DNA of 32,993 bases from Candidatus Curtissbacteria bacterium RIFCSPLOWO2_02_FULL_40_11. GTDB lineage: Bacteria; Patescibacteriota; Microgenomatia; Curtissbacterales; GWA2-41-24. Position 1 is the first letter of the stretch, and each line of letters starts with the position of its first letter. The translations under genes and the position numbers were made by a program. The stretch is from NCBI GenBank assembly GCA_001776505.1, contig MFBV01000006.1, forward strand, positions 21,507 through 54,499, in the 5' to 3' direction. Shown here in pieces: positions 1 through 9,660 of this stretch. The notes beneath the pieces were generated by a model that saw only the letters and a program-made list of their open reading frames with translations, did not search any database and was not told where the DNA came from.

Positions 1-51
1 CGAGGCGAGCCCGCTCCGACTCGGAATCGAGGCGAGCGAAGCGAGGCGAGC
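1..51. repeat. GC-rich short-repeat tract (CGAGGCGAGC x3)
   Basis: CGAGGCGAGC at 1-10, 28-37 and 42-51; far more GC-rich than neighbouring sequence. Confidence 0.8.
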
Positions 52-1252
52 AACTGTTAACCGACAACTGCTAGCCCTTCTTGATATCGGCGATTTTATA
101 AGTGTGCTGGGCAAGGTCGACAAAACTCAGGCAGGACAAATCACTATATTTGTCGAAAGTTTTAGTCTGCTTACAAAATCATTGCGACCTATTCCTAAAG
201 CATTTTACGGACTTAAAGATATTGAAACAAGGCTTCGAAAAAGATATTTAGATTTTCTTACAAATCAAGACACGTTTGAGATTTTTCTTAAGAAAAACAA
301 ATTTTGGCAGGCAGTTCGCGAATATCTAATAAAAAAAGATTTTTTGGAAGTGGAGACGCCTGCTCTTGAGCCTATTCCTGGCGGCGCTGATGCAACACCC
401 TTTGTTACTCATTACAATGCACTCAACACTGATTTTTATTTAAGAATTTCTTTAGAGCTTTATCAAAAAAGGTTACTTGTAGGGGGTTTTGAGAAGATAT
501 TTGAAATTGGCAAAATTTTCAGAAACGAAGGTATAGACGCTGAACACTTGCAGGATTATCTACAAATGGAATTTTACTGGGCTTATGCAGACTACGAAAT
601 GTTAATGGATTTTGTAGAAGATTATTACCGCTATATCGTAAAAGAAACCTTGGGGACAGAAAAATCAAAAATAGGAGATAAAGATGTTGATTGGGGAAAG
701 AGATGGGAAAGAATAGATTATTTTGATTCATTTAAACAGCAAACCGGTATTGATCTTAATAAAAACCCCAAAGTTTCGGATTTAAGCAAACTGGCAGAAA
801 AAGTTAGCGCAAAACCATCTAAAAATCTTGGGCAGGGAAGATTAATTGATTTAATTTATAAAAAAACTATCAGACCTAAGATTATCCAGCCTTCATTTTT
901 AATAAACCATCCGGTTTCGGTTTCCCCTCTGGCTAAAAGAAGCCACAAAAACCCTAAACAAGTCGAAAGAATCCAAGTATTAGCAGCTGGTACAGAAATT
1001 GGAAACGGCTGGTCGGAACTTAATAACCCAATTGATCAGGAGGAAAGATTTAAACAGCAGCAGGAACTGCGAAAAAAGGGTGACGATGAAGCCCAGATGT
1101 ACGATAAGGATTTCGTCGAAGCTTTGGAATATGGAATGCCACCGGCAGCAGGTTTTGGTTTGTCTCAAAGATTTTTTGCTGTTTTGGTCGATAAACCAAT
1201 CAGAGAAACAGTCTTTTTCCCTCACGTAAAGCCAAAGTTAAAAGGTAAATAA
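2..1252 (+). CDS. lysS: Lysyl-tRNA synthetase, class II (5' end truncated by window edge)
   Basis: Frame is open from base 2 to the TAA at 1252. Contains LLDIGDFISVLGKVDKTQAGQ (OB-fold end) and class II motifs (RKRYLDF, VETPALEPIPGGADATPF, FEIGKIFRNEGID, FGLSQRFFAVL). The track start at 104 (GTG) lies inside the conserved OB-fold, so it is not the true start. Confidence 0.9.
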   Translation, partial: EASPLRLGIEASEARRATVNRQLLALLDIGDFISVLGKVDKTQAGQITIFVESFSLLTKSLRPIPKAFYGLKDIETRLRKRYLDFLTNQDTFEIFLKKNKFWQAVREYLIKKDFLEVETPALEPIPGGADATPFVTHYNALNTDFYLRISLELYQKRLLVGGFEKIFEIGKIFRNEGIDAEHLQDYLQMEFYWAYADYEMLMDFVEDYYRYIVKETLGTEKSKIGDKDVDWGKRWERIDYFDSFKQQTGIDLNKNPKVSDLSKLAEKVSAKPSKNLGQGRLIDLIYKKTIRPKIIQPSFLINHPVSVSPLAKRSHKNPKQVERIQVLAAGTEIGNGWSELNNPIDQEERFKQQQELRKKGDDEAQMYDKDFVEALEYGMPPAAGFGLSQRFFAVLVDKPIRETVFFPHVKPKLKGK

Positions 1253-1253
1253 A

Positions 1254-1823
1254 ATGACTCGAGAAGATGCCTTAAAAATTCTCGACGAACTTAAAAACTC
1301 TCCCAACATGAAAAAACATGGTTTAGGTCTTGGCTTCACGATGGCTGAGCTTTTTGACTATTTCGAGAAAAAAAACAAAAAACCCGAACTGACTAAAAAT
1401 GACTGGGAAATTGTCGGCTTGCTTCATGATGCAGATTACGAAATAACAAATAAATCACTGGAACTTCACACAGAAGAAACAACAAAAAAATTAAAAGAAA
1501 TTGGCGCTGAGCAAATAATTATTGATGCCATCCGCGGACACTGTGACAAAGAACCACGAAAAACGCTTATGGCAAAGAGCGTCTATGCAGCAGACGAGCT
1601 GACAGGTTTAATTGTTGCCTGCGCGCTGGTTCAGCCGGAGAAAAAATTAGCAACAGTTACAAAAGAATCAGTTTTGAAAAAATTAAAAGACAAATCATTT
1701 GCTGCTAACGTAAATCGAGATCAAATTAAAACCTGCGAGACAGAACTGAACATTTCTCTGGAGAAATTTGTTGAGATGGTTTTAAAATCAATGCAGGAAA
1801 AATCAGACGAACTTGGACTTTAA
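1254..1823 (+). CDS. HD-domain phosphohydrolase-like protein
   Basis: Contains LLHDADYE and AIRGHCD...AKSVYAADELTG, typical of HD-superfamily proteins. ATG directly follows the lysS stop. Confidence 0.75.
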   Translation: MTREDALKILDELKNSPNMKKHGLGLGFTMAELFDYFEKKNKKPELTKNDWEIVGLLHDADYEITNKSLELHTEETTKKLKEIGAEQIIIDAIRGHCDKEPRKTLMAKSVYAADELTGLIVACALVQPEKKLATVTKESVLKKLKDKSFAANVNRDQIKTCETELNISLEKFVEMVLKSMQEKSDELGL

Positions 1824-1863
1824 AACTTTAATGATTTAAATCAATAAAGTTGGAATAGCAAAA

Positions 1864-2475
1864 ATGAAAAGTAAAACCCTTAAAAAAATTCTCAAAGTTT
1901 TTTTGACTTTGCAATGGGCAAAAGAACTCCCAAGACAAGGCTTTATCGCGCTTGGTTTCAAAAGAAATGAAGCAGACAGCGTCGCTGCCCATTCCTGGTC
2001 TACGGCTATGCTAGTCTATCTTCTTGCGACCGAACTTAAAAAACAAGGGGAACGTATAGATGTAGATAAAGCCGTAAAAATGGCCCTTTTTCATGATATG
2101 GCAGAAACTATTGTTGGCGATGTCGGAACTTTTGTTAAAGGGATGGCAAGAGGTGCATTCAGCGAAATCGAAAAAGAAGGCCTTGAATATTTAGTTAAAG
2201 ACCTTCCTTCAAACAAAGAAATTGTGGATTTAGTTGAGGAATATATGAAAAGAAAAACTCTGGAAGCACGAATTTGTAAAGTAGCGGACAATTTAGACGC
2301 ACTGGCCCAAGCTAAAGGTGTTCCCGCTGCGAAATCCGGATTAAAATATTTTAAGGAGGTATATCATATAACTAAAGTACCTTGGCACAAAACTGCAGTT
2401 GAAATGATAATTAAAGACGAAATAGAACCGGAGAGGTCTTGGCAGAAGAAAGGTAAAATAGTTAATCGTTTATAG
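1864..2475 (+). CDS. HD-domain hydrolase, YfbR/HDDC2 (5'-deoxynucleotidase-like) family
   Basis: LQWAKELPRQGF...ADSVAAHSWSTAML...ALFHDMAETIVGDV...VADNLDAL matches the YfbR/HDDC2 pattern. Confidence 0.8.
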   Translation: MKSKTLKKILKVFLTLQWAKELPRQGFIALGFKRNEADSVAAHSWSTAMLVYLLATELKKQGERIDVDKAVKMALFHDMAETIVGDVGTFVKGMARGAFSEIEKEGLEYLVKDLPSNKEIVDLVEEYMKRKTLEARICKVADNLDALAQAKGVPAAKSGLKYFKEVYHITKVPWHKTAVEMIIKDEIEPERSWQKKGKIVNRL

Positions 2476-2525
2476 TTAATAGGGGAAATTCCCTGATTAA
2501 CGATTCACGATGAACAATTAACATC

Positions 2526-3746
2526 ATGTTAGATATAAAGTTCATTCGCGAAAACGCCCAAAAAGTCGAAGAGAGCGCTCAAAATAAGGGTTATAAAGTA
2601 GAGATTAAAAAACTTCTAGAAGTTGATAAAAAAAGACGCGATCTAATAGGAGAGGTAGATAAACTTAGATCAAAACGAAAGGAAATAGCCCAAAAACGGG
2701 ATGAAAAGCAAGGCCAAAAACTAAAAAAAGAATTAAAAAGAAAAGAAGACGAATTAGAAGATCTTAATGAAGATTTTTATAAATTGATTCGCGAAGTTCC
2801 CAATCTAGCTAAAGAAGATGTCCCTATTGGCAAAGATGAATCCCAAAATAAAACCATCCGAGAAGTGGGCAGGAAAACCCAGTTTAATTTTAAGCCTAAA
2901 GATCACCTGGAACTTGGCGAAGGTTTAGACTTAATAGACATTGAGCGCTCGTCAAAAATTTCCGGCTCACGACAGTCATTTATAAAAAATGAACTTGTTA
3001 CACTTGAATTTGCCCTTATTAAGTTTGCATTCGAAATATTAAATAAGGAAGGATTTGTATCAATAATTCCACCCGTAATCATAAATAAAAAAGCAGTAGA
3101 AGGGTTAGGCTATGTGGAATATGAAAGGGGAGAAGGATACAAGCTCGACGATCAATATTTGGTTGGTACGAGTGAACACTCAGTGGTCCCAATGCACATG
3201 GACGAGACGTTAGATGTTAAGAATCTCCCCCGCCGCTATGCGGCTTTTTCCACATCTTTTCGAAAAGAAGCCGGAAGCTGGGGCAAAGATACCAGGGGCA
3301 TATTTCGCTTGCACCAATTCGACAAAATCGAGATGGTTTCTATAGTAAACCCTAAAGACGAAGAAAAAGAATTAGAATTTTTACTTTCTCTCGAAGAAAA
3401 ACTTGTAAAAGCGCTTGAAATACCTTATCAAGTTGTCGAAATGTGCACAGGCGATTTAGGTTTCCCTACTGCTAAAAAATATGATATTGAATGCTGGATG
3501 CCGGGGCAAAATAAATACAGGGAGACACATTCAGTATCAACCACCACCGATTTCCAAGCTCGCAGACTTAATATTAAATACAGAAATGGTGACCAAACAG
3601 GGTTCGTCCACATTTTAAACGGAACAGCTTTTGCCATCGGCAGAACCTTAATTGCCATTATGGAAAATTATCAGCAAAAAGACGGTACAATCGAAGTTCC
3701 GAAAGCGCTCCAAAAATACACAGGATTTTCCAAAATCCCTTCATAA
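2526..3746 (+). CDS. serS: Seryl-tRNA synthetase
   Basis: N-terminal coiled-coil arm (MLDIKFIRENAQKVEESAQNKG...) and class II core (LVGTSEHSVVPMHMDE, RYAAFSTSFRKEAGSWGKDTRGIFRLHQFDKIEM, LNGTAFAIGRTLIAIMENYQ). Confidence 0.96.
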   Translation: MLDIKFIRENAQKVEESAQNKGYKVEIKKLLEVDKKRRDLIGEVDKLRSKRKEIAQKRDEKQGQKLKKELKRKEDELEDLNEDFYKLIREVPNLAKEDVPIGKDESQNKTIREVGRKTQFNFKPKDHLELGEGLDLIDIERSSKISGSRQSFIKNELVTLEFALIKFAFEILNKEGFVSIIPPVIINKKAVEGLGYVEYERGEGYKLDDQYLVGTSEHSVVPMHMDETLDVKNLPRRYAAFSTSFRKEAGSWGKDTRGIFRLHQFDKIEMVSIVNPKDEEKELEFLLSLEEKLVKALEIPYQVVEMCTGDLGFPTAKKYDIECWMPGQNKYRETHSVSTTTDFQARRLNIKYRNGDQTGFVHILNGTAFAIGRTLIAIMENYQQKDGTIEVPKALQKYTGFSKIPS

Positions 3747-3772
3747 CTACCGATTACTGATAAACTAAAGGA

Positions 3773-4129
3773 ATGAAGTCAGGATTTTCAATTTTTCTTT
3801 TAATTTTATTTCTATCAGGTTTAACCATAGGGACAATATTCGTCGTAAATTATTATTTTGACAACAATCAAGAGAAAGGTATTCAAAGCAACAACACGCA
3901 AGAGGAAACCGATTATTTGGTTTCAGGTGAATTTACAATAAATGCAAACGATGCCGACGTCAAAGATTTCCAAGAACAAATGAATGTGTTACAAGCAGAG
4001 GTATATATTATGGAAAGTCACCCTATGAAGTTTCAAATTTACGTTCTAACTTATAACGAATGTTACCGGATAAAAGACATATTTGATTTTGCCGCATATA
4101 TCGAAACTGTTCAGTGTAATAAGCTCTAA
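3773..4129 (+). CDS. Small membrane-anchored hypothetical protein
   Basis: 118 aa, N-terminal TM segment, short extracytoplasmic domain; AAGGA SD-like sequence before the ATG. Confidence 0.6.
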   Translation: MKSGFSIFLLILFLSGLTIGTIFVVNYYFDNNQEKGIQSNNTQEETDYLVSGEFTINANDADVKDFQEQMNVLQAEVYIMESHPMKFQIYVLTYNECYRIKDIFDFAAYIETVQCNKL

Positions 4130-4202
4130 ATTTCAATTATTGCACCGATAATTAGTTCATAATCAGTTGACAATCTAGTTTTCATATCATAATTTAATTT
4201 CA

Positions 4203-4233
4203 AAGCCTCCCGCTGCTCGAGGAGGCTTTTCTT
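4203..4233 (+). terminator. Rho-independent terminator
   Basis: AAGCCTCC (4203-4210), loop CGCTGCTCGA, GGAGGCTT (4221-4228), followed by a T-rich tract TTCTTTT. Confidence 0.85.
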
Positions 4234-4316
4234 TTAGGTCAAACAAAATAACTCCCTAGGTGTCAACCTAACACACACCGGGGGTGTACGAGCTTAACAC
4301 ATAAGGATTAATGGCT

Positions 4317-4345
4317 TTGATGGAAAAACAGATGGTTGTTATAAT
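4317..4345 (+). promoter_or_regulatory. Sigma70-type promoter for the small ORF-secA operon
   Basis: TTGATG (4317-4322), 17-nt spacer, perfect TATAAT (4340-4345); ATG follows at 4354. Confidence 0.75.
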
Positions 4346-4353
4346 TAATCACT

Positions 4354-4506
4354 ATGATTCCTCTGCCCGACGACGAAGAAAGTCTTAAAAAGAGAAATCG
4401 CATTAAAAAACTTTCACCAAAAAAGCATAAAATTGCTCATGAATCCGGCAGATCGACAAAAAATCTCTGGGTACAGATCTTATCAAGATCAAAAAGGAAA
4501 AAGTAA
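4354..4506 (+). CDS. 50-aa basic small protein upstream of secA
   Basis: MIPLPDDEESLKKRNRIKKLSPKKHKIAHESGRSTKNLWVQILSRSKRKK*; below the ORF-track cutoff. Directly follows a strong promoter and its stop overlaps the secA start (TAATG). Confidence 0.65.
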   Translation: MIPLPDDEESLKKRNRIKKLSPKKHKIAHESGRSTKNLWVQILSRSKRKK

Positions 4507-7388
4507 TGTTTGGTATTTTGAATAAGTTCTTAGATTCAAACGAAAAGCAAATCAACAAACTGCAGTCATTAATTGACGAAGTCGCAAGTTTTGAGAAAAA
4601 AGTTCAAAAGCTAACGGATGGCAAGCTCAAAGCAAAAACTGCCGAATTCAAACTGAGGTTTGAGCGCGGAGCAACACTAGACGAACTTTTACCAGAAGCT
4701 TATGCAGTTGTCCGCGAAGCATCCAAAAGAACTTTGGGACAGCGTCATTTCGATGTCCAGATTATGGCTGGCATTGTTTTGCACCAGGGCAAAATTGCCG
4801 AACAAAGAACCGGAGAAGGTAAAACTTTAACAGCGTCACTGCCTCTTTATTTAAACTCACTAAGTGCAAAAGGTGTGCATCTTGCCACTGTTAATGATTA
4901 CCTTGCTCGGGTAGGCCTTGGATGGATGGGTCCAATTTATAGCGCACTTGGAGTGTCCGCCGGCTGTATTATGCAGGAGAAAGCATTTATTTATGATCCA
5001 AAGTTCGAAGACAAAAACCAATTCGATTGGCGTCTTCGTCACCTGAAACCTATCGATAAAAAAGAAGCTTACTTGGCAGACATAACTTACGGTACAAATA
5101 ACGAATTCGGCTTTGATTATCTCAGAGACAATATGGTTTGGGCGCTTTCAGACAAAGCCCAACGCAGCCACCATTTTTCAATTGTCGACGAAGCAGACTC
5201 AATATTAATTGACGAGGCTAGGACACCGTTGATAATTAGTGCCCCCGCAGCTCAAGCTACCGACAAATACTTTCAATTTGCAAAACTTGTAAATGAATTA
5301 TCAGCCGATACTGATTATGTTATCGACGAAAAATTAAAAACTGCTAACCTGACAGAACATGGAATTTCCAAAGTAGAAAAACGACTTGGTGTTGCTAATC
5401 TCTACGAAAAAGATTTTGGCACTATTCATCATATTCAACAAGCGTTGCGAGCAAGAACCCTCTATCACAAAGATAAAGATTATGTTGTTAAAGATGGAGA
5501 AATAATTATCGTTGATGAGTTTACTGGCCGCTTGATGCAGGGCAGACGCTGGTCTGAAGGTTTGCATCAAGCAATCGAAGCTAAAGAAGGCGTAGAAATT
5601 CAAAAGGAATCACAAACTCTGGCAACTATATCTTTCCAAAATTATTTCCGCCTATACGAAAAACTTGCGGGAATGACAGGTACTGCAGCAACAGAAGCCG
5701 AGGAATTTCACAAAATTTATGGCGTGGAGGTAATAGTGATTCCTACAAACAAACCGATGATAAGAAAAGATACTTCGGACGTAGTCTACAAAACAGCTAA
5801 GGCGAAATTCACCGCTGTTGCCAACGAGGTAGCAGAACGCAATAAAAAAGGCCAACCTGTTTTAATCGGAACGACATCTATTGAGAAAAATGATTTTCTT
5901 GCAGCACTTCTTAAAAGGAAAGGAATTAAACACGAAGCACTTAATGCTAAAAACCACCAAAGAGAAGCAGAAATTATTGCTCAAGCTGGAACCAAAAGTA
6001 CAGTTACGCTTGCAACAAACATTGCTGGGCGTGGTGTAGACGTAATTTTAGGTGGGATACCGCCAACAGACAAATTAGGAAGACCTGATATGAAAGGAAA
6101 AGATTTTGAAAAATGGCAAAAAAATCATGACGAAATTATTGAACTTGGTGGCTTGCACATTGTAGGTACAGAAAGACACGAGGCAAGAAGAATCGATAAT
6201 CAACTTCGAGGCCGTTCCGGTCGACAAGGAGACCCTGGGTCTTCAAAATTCTATGTATCACTCGAGGACGAAATAATGAGACTTTTTGGGGGAGAACAAA
6301 TTGCCAATATTATGACATCTTTTAAGCTTCCGGAAGACACACCAATTGAGCATGGAATGGTTTCTAAAGCGATAGAAAATGCCCAAGTTAAAGTAGAAAC
6401 TCACAACTTTGATATCCGCAAACACTTAGTTGAATATGATGATGTAGCAAATAAGCAAAGAGAAATTATATACCAGCGAAGAAACGAAATATTAGAAGCT
6501 GCTCAGGATGAAAAAAAGGCAAATAAAATAAAGGATGAAATTCTAGATAAAATTCACGTAGAAATCGAAAATTTAGTAGCAATGCATTCCCCCGAAGGGA
6601 TCTCCCAGCCAAAGCACGAAAAAATAATTAAGGAGTTTACAACAATTGTTTCGTTTGACGAGTCGAGTGAGCAGGCACTGCTAGTAGATGCCCAAAAAAT
6701 TAAAGATCCGGATAAGCTTTCCGCTTTTCTTGAAAATATTATCGATAAGCTTTACGAAGAGAGAAACAAATCTTTAGGAGAAAAACAAGCTAGAGATATA
6801 GAGAAATTTGTCAGCCTTTCTGTTATCGACACTTTATGGATTCAACATCTAGATTCACTGGATGATCTTCGTGAAGGAATCGGTCTTCGCGCTGCCGGTC
6901 AACGTGATCCATTAGTTGAGTATAAACAAGAAGCTTACTCTATGTTTGAGAAATTAGTAGCGAATATTGATTACGATATTGTTCATAGAATTTTCAAGGT
7001 CCAGGTTAGACGCGAGCCGGCAATCGAAAAATTAGAGGAACAAGGAATTGAAGTTCACCCGCAAGCCCAGCTAAAAGGGGCAACTCAGGAGCAAGACAAA
7101 AGTAGAGTGCAAAAACCTAACGGACCGACTCTGCAATCTACAGCCGAGAAAGATCCAAAGCAAATGACAGACAATGAGCTGGATGCGGAAATTGCTAGGC
7201 TCGAAGAACTTCAATCAAAAGGAGATCAGCCGGAAGGGAAAGTCTCATCTCAATTTAGTAATCCTTTCGACGCGACAAGTAAGCCAATCAAAGTCACCAA
7301 AATCGGCCGTAATGACCCCTGCCCATGCGGCTCAGGTTTAAAATGGAAAAAATGCGGGCTTATAGACGCCCCCGAGCACAAAAGGTAA
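4506..7388 (+). CDS. secA: Preprotein translocase ATPase SecA
   Basis: GEGKTLTASLPLYL, VDEADSILIDEARTPLIIS, GMTGTAATEAEEF, TNIAGRGVDVILGG, LRGRSGRQGDPGSSKFYVSLEDE; C-terminal SEC-C-like motif DPCPCGSGLKWKKC. Confidence 0.98.
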   Translation: MFGILNKFLDSNEKQINKLQSLIDEVASFEKKVQKLTDGKLKAKTAEFKLRFERGATLDELLPEAYAVVREASKRTLGQRHFDVQIMAGIVLHQGKIAEQRTGEGKTLTASLPLYLNSLSAKGVHLATVNDYLARVGLGWMGPIYSALGVSAGCIMQEKAFIYDPKFEDKNQFDWRLRHLKPIDKKEAYLADITYGTNNEFGFDYLRDNMVWALSDKAQRSHHFSIVDEADSILIDEARTPLIISAPAAQATDKYFQFAKLVNELSADTDYVIDEKLKTANLTEHGISKVEKRLGVANLYEKDFGTIHHIQQALRARTLYHKDKDYVVKDGEIIIVDEFTGRLMQGRRWSEGLHQAIEAKEGVEIQKESQTLATISFQNYFRLYEKLAGMTGTAATEAEEFHKIYGVEVIVIPTNKPMIRKDTSDVVYKTAKAKFTAVANEVAERNKKGQPVLIGTTSIEKNDFLAALLKRKGIKHEALNAKNHQREAEIIAQAGTKSTVTLATNIAGRGVDVILGGIPPTDKLGRPDMKGKDFEKWQKNHDEIIELGGLHIVGTERHEARRIDNQLRGRSGRQGDPGSSKFYVSLEDEIMRLFGGEQIANIMTSFKLPEDTPIEHGMVSKAIENAQVKVETHNFDIRKHLVEYDDVANKQREIIYQRRNEILEAAQDEKKANKIKDEILDKIHVEIENLVAMHSPEGISQPKHEKIIKEFTTIVSFDESSEQALLVDAQKIKDPDKLSAFLENIIDKLYEERNKSLGEKQARDIEKFVSLSVIDTLWIQHLDSLDDLREGIGLRAAGQRDPLVEYKQEAYSMFEKLVANIDYDIVHRIFKVQVRREPAIEKLEEQGIEVHPQAQLKGATQEQDKSRVQKPNGPTLQSTAEKDPKQMTDNELDAEIARLEELQSKGDQPEGKVSSQFSNPFDATSKPIKVTKIGRNDPCPCGSGLKWKKCGLIDAPEHKR

Positions 7389-7422
7389 ACCACTAAATCT
7401 TCAATTTTGATAAAATTTTAAA

Positions 7423-8949
7423 GTGAAATCAAAGATTCCCATCTTCTTAGTATTAGTTGCAGCTTTATTCGTAAGGATATATTTAATTGTTAGAGATTCG
7501 GTTCCCTTTGCATATGATATGGGTAGGGATTTGCTTTGGGCCAAAGATATAAGTTTTTATCATATACCTACGTTAATTGGACCTGCAGCCAGTATCTGGG
7601 GAGTTTATTTTGGGCCATTATGGTATTATTTTTTATCAATTCCATTGTTAATTTCCGGTGGCCATCCACTTTCTGCAGTGTTCTTCACAGCTTCAACGAT
7701 AATTTTAACCGGAGCGCTTGCATATTTTTTATTTTTTAAATACATAGGAAAACAATTAGCATTTATTTTAGCAATTATTATTTTGTTTAGTGCGGCACTG
7801 ATTAATATTTCTACTTTTGCCTTTCACGCAAATTTATTACCACTGTTGACGCTTCTGACAATTTATTTCAGTTTTCTTGCGATAGTTAAGAATCCACTTT
7901 GTATTTCGCTATCATTTTTGTTCGTTAGTTTGATGTTTCATGCGGATCCGGCGCCTGCTGTTGTTTTTACTTTTTTCCCAATCATCATTTTTATAATATT
8001 TAAACTTTATAAAAAAAGACCAGTCCAGACTTTATTGTCATCCCTAGTTTTGTATTTAGTTCCCTTTTTACCACAAATATTGTTTGAACTTAGGAATGAC
8101 TTTATTCAAACTAAATCGCTAATCGCTTATTTTAGTGGTAATAACCCGTCCCTGTCTGGTCAACTACCGGTAGTTGAAAGATTTTTTAATAGAATTCAAG
8201 TTTTTTTTGAATTCTTTACATCAAGTTTTTCACCAGAAAATATTTTGCTTTCCACTGTCCTGATTATTTTAATAATTTTCGGGGCAGTGAAAATTAACAC
8301 TAGTAGATTTAAAAACGAGTTAAAAATTCTATTCAACATTAACCTTACTGCATTGATTTTAAGTTTCTTAATATTTACATTTCCAATAACCGTAGAAATT
8401 AAAACATGGTATTTATACGGTTTACCCATTGTTTTTGCATTCCAAATAACATTAGCAATTGTAGCAATTAGAAAATTTCACAAGCTTATTCCAATTTTTA
8501 TTATTGTATTTTTACTAGTTAACTTAAAACCATTGCTGTTTAGAAACTCTGAAGCTTTAAAATCAGATCCGGCTTTGCTGAGTAACCAAATCGAGGCTAT
8601 TAAATTTATAGAATCTGATTCAGAGGGTATAGATTATACTGTATACGTTTACACGCCTACAATTTACGATTATAGTTACCAATATCTTTTCTGGTGGCAA
8701 GGAAAAGTTAAAAAGATAAGGTTTCCACAGGAGTTTGCATATTTACCAGGTCAACCGTCTTACGTCAGAAATAAGAATTTTTACACAGTAGACCCTGAAG
8801 AAACAGATATTGTTTATTTAATTATTGAAGAGAATCAAGAAAATGAATTCTATACAAAAGAAAATTGGCTGAAAAATTTCGAATCTTATCAATTAGCTTG
8901 GGAAAATAACATAAACGGCGCAATTAAAATCCAGAAAAGAGAAAAATGA
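7423..8949 (+). CDS. Multi-TM GT-C (ArnT/PMT, GT39/83-like) glycosyltransferase
   Basis: GTG start; many TM segments; N-terminal luminal motif DMGRDLLW...GPAASIWGVYFGPLWYYF as in ArnT/PMT-like proteins. Confidence 0.7.
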   Translation: MKSKIPIFLVLVAALFVRIYLIVRDSVPFAYDMGRDLLWAKDISFYHIPTLIGPAASIWGVYFGPLWYYFLSIPLLISGGHPLSAVFFTASTIILTGALAYFLFFKYIGKQLAFILAIIILFSAALINISTFAFHANLLPLLTLLTIYFSFLAIVKNPLCISLSFLFVSLMFHADPAPAVVFTFFPIIIFIIFKLYKKRPVQTLLSSLVLYLVPFLPQILFELRNDFIQTKSLIAYFSGNNPSLSGQLPVVERFFNRIQVFFEFFTSSFSPENILLSTVLIILIIFGAVKINTSRFKNELKILFNINLTALILSFLIFTFPITVEIKTWYLYGLPIVFAFQITLAIVAIRKFHKLIPIFIIVFLLVNLKPLLFRNSEALKSDPALLSNQIEAIKFIESDSEGIDYTVYVYTPTIYDYSYQYLFWWQGKVKKIRFPQEFAYLPGQPSYVRNKNFYTVDPEETDIVYLIIEENQENEFYTKENWLKNFESYQLAWENNINGAIKIQKREK

Positions 8950-9623
8950 AAATATCTATCATAATTCCTGTATACAATGAAGAGAAAACCGTCGCAGAAA
9001 TTATCAATAGAGTGAAGCGCGTCCCATATCCTGGGAAGAAAGAGATTATAGTTATCGATGATGGATCAACCGACATGACACAAAAAGTACTTCGTTCCAC
9101 TCATGGAATCACACTTCTGAACAACAAACAAAATAGAGGTAAAGGCTATTCTCTGCGTAAAGGGTTTAGTACCGCGACCGGAGATATTATTTTAATTCAG
9201 GATGCCGATCTTGAATATGATCCAAATGATCACTTAAAAATGATTAAATTGTTTGATGATAATTCAGTAAATATAGTTTATGGATCCAGGTTCCTAAAAC
9301 CCAACCATAAACCCAGATATACGATTTACTATTACGGAAACATATTTTTATCTTTTATTACGAAAATACTATATGGGAATAAAATTACTGATATGGAAAC
9401 TTGTTATAAATCCTTTAGAAGGGAAGTATTAACAAAAATTACTCTTAATGCTGATAGGTTTGATATTGAACCTGAACTGACGTGTAAACTGCTAAAAAAT
9501 GGCTACAAAATTGTTGAAGTTCCTATAAAATACAAAAGCAGAAGTTATTCAGACGGCAAAAAAATCGGCGTATTAGACGGTTTATACGCAATTTACGTTT
9601 TGTTAAAACTAAAAATTAATTGA
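8946..9623 (+). CDS. Family 2 glycosyltransferase, DPM1-like (polyprenyl-phosphate sugar synthase)
   Basis: IIIPVYNEEKTVAEIINRV, VIDDGSTDMTQ, IQDADLEYDP; ATGA overlap with the upstream GT-C gene. Confidence 0.88.
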   Translation: MKISIIIPVYNEEKTVAEIINRVKRVPYPGKKEIIVIDDGSTDMTQKVLRSTHGITLLNNKQNRGKGYSLRKGFSTATGDIILIQDADLEYDPNDHLKMIKLFDDNSVNIVYGSRFLKPNHKPRYTIYYYGNIFLSFITKILYGNKITDMETCYKSFRREVLTKITLNADRFDIEPELTCKLLKNGYKIVEVPIKYKSRSYSDGKKIGVLDGLYAIYVLLKLKIN

Positions 9624-9660
9624 TTTTATAATATACAGTAATTATTAGTCACGACATTAT

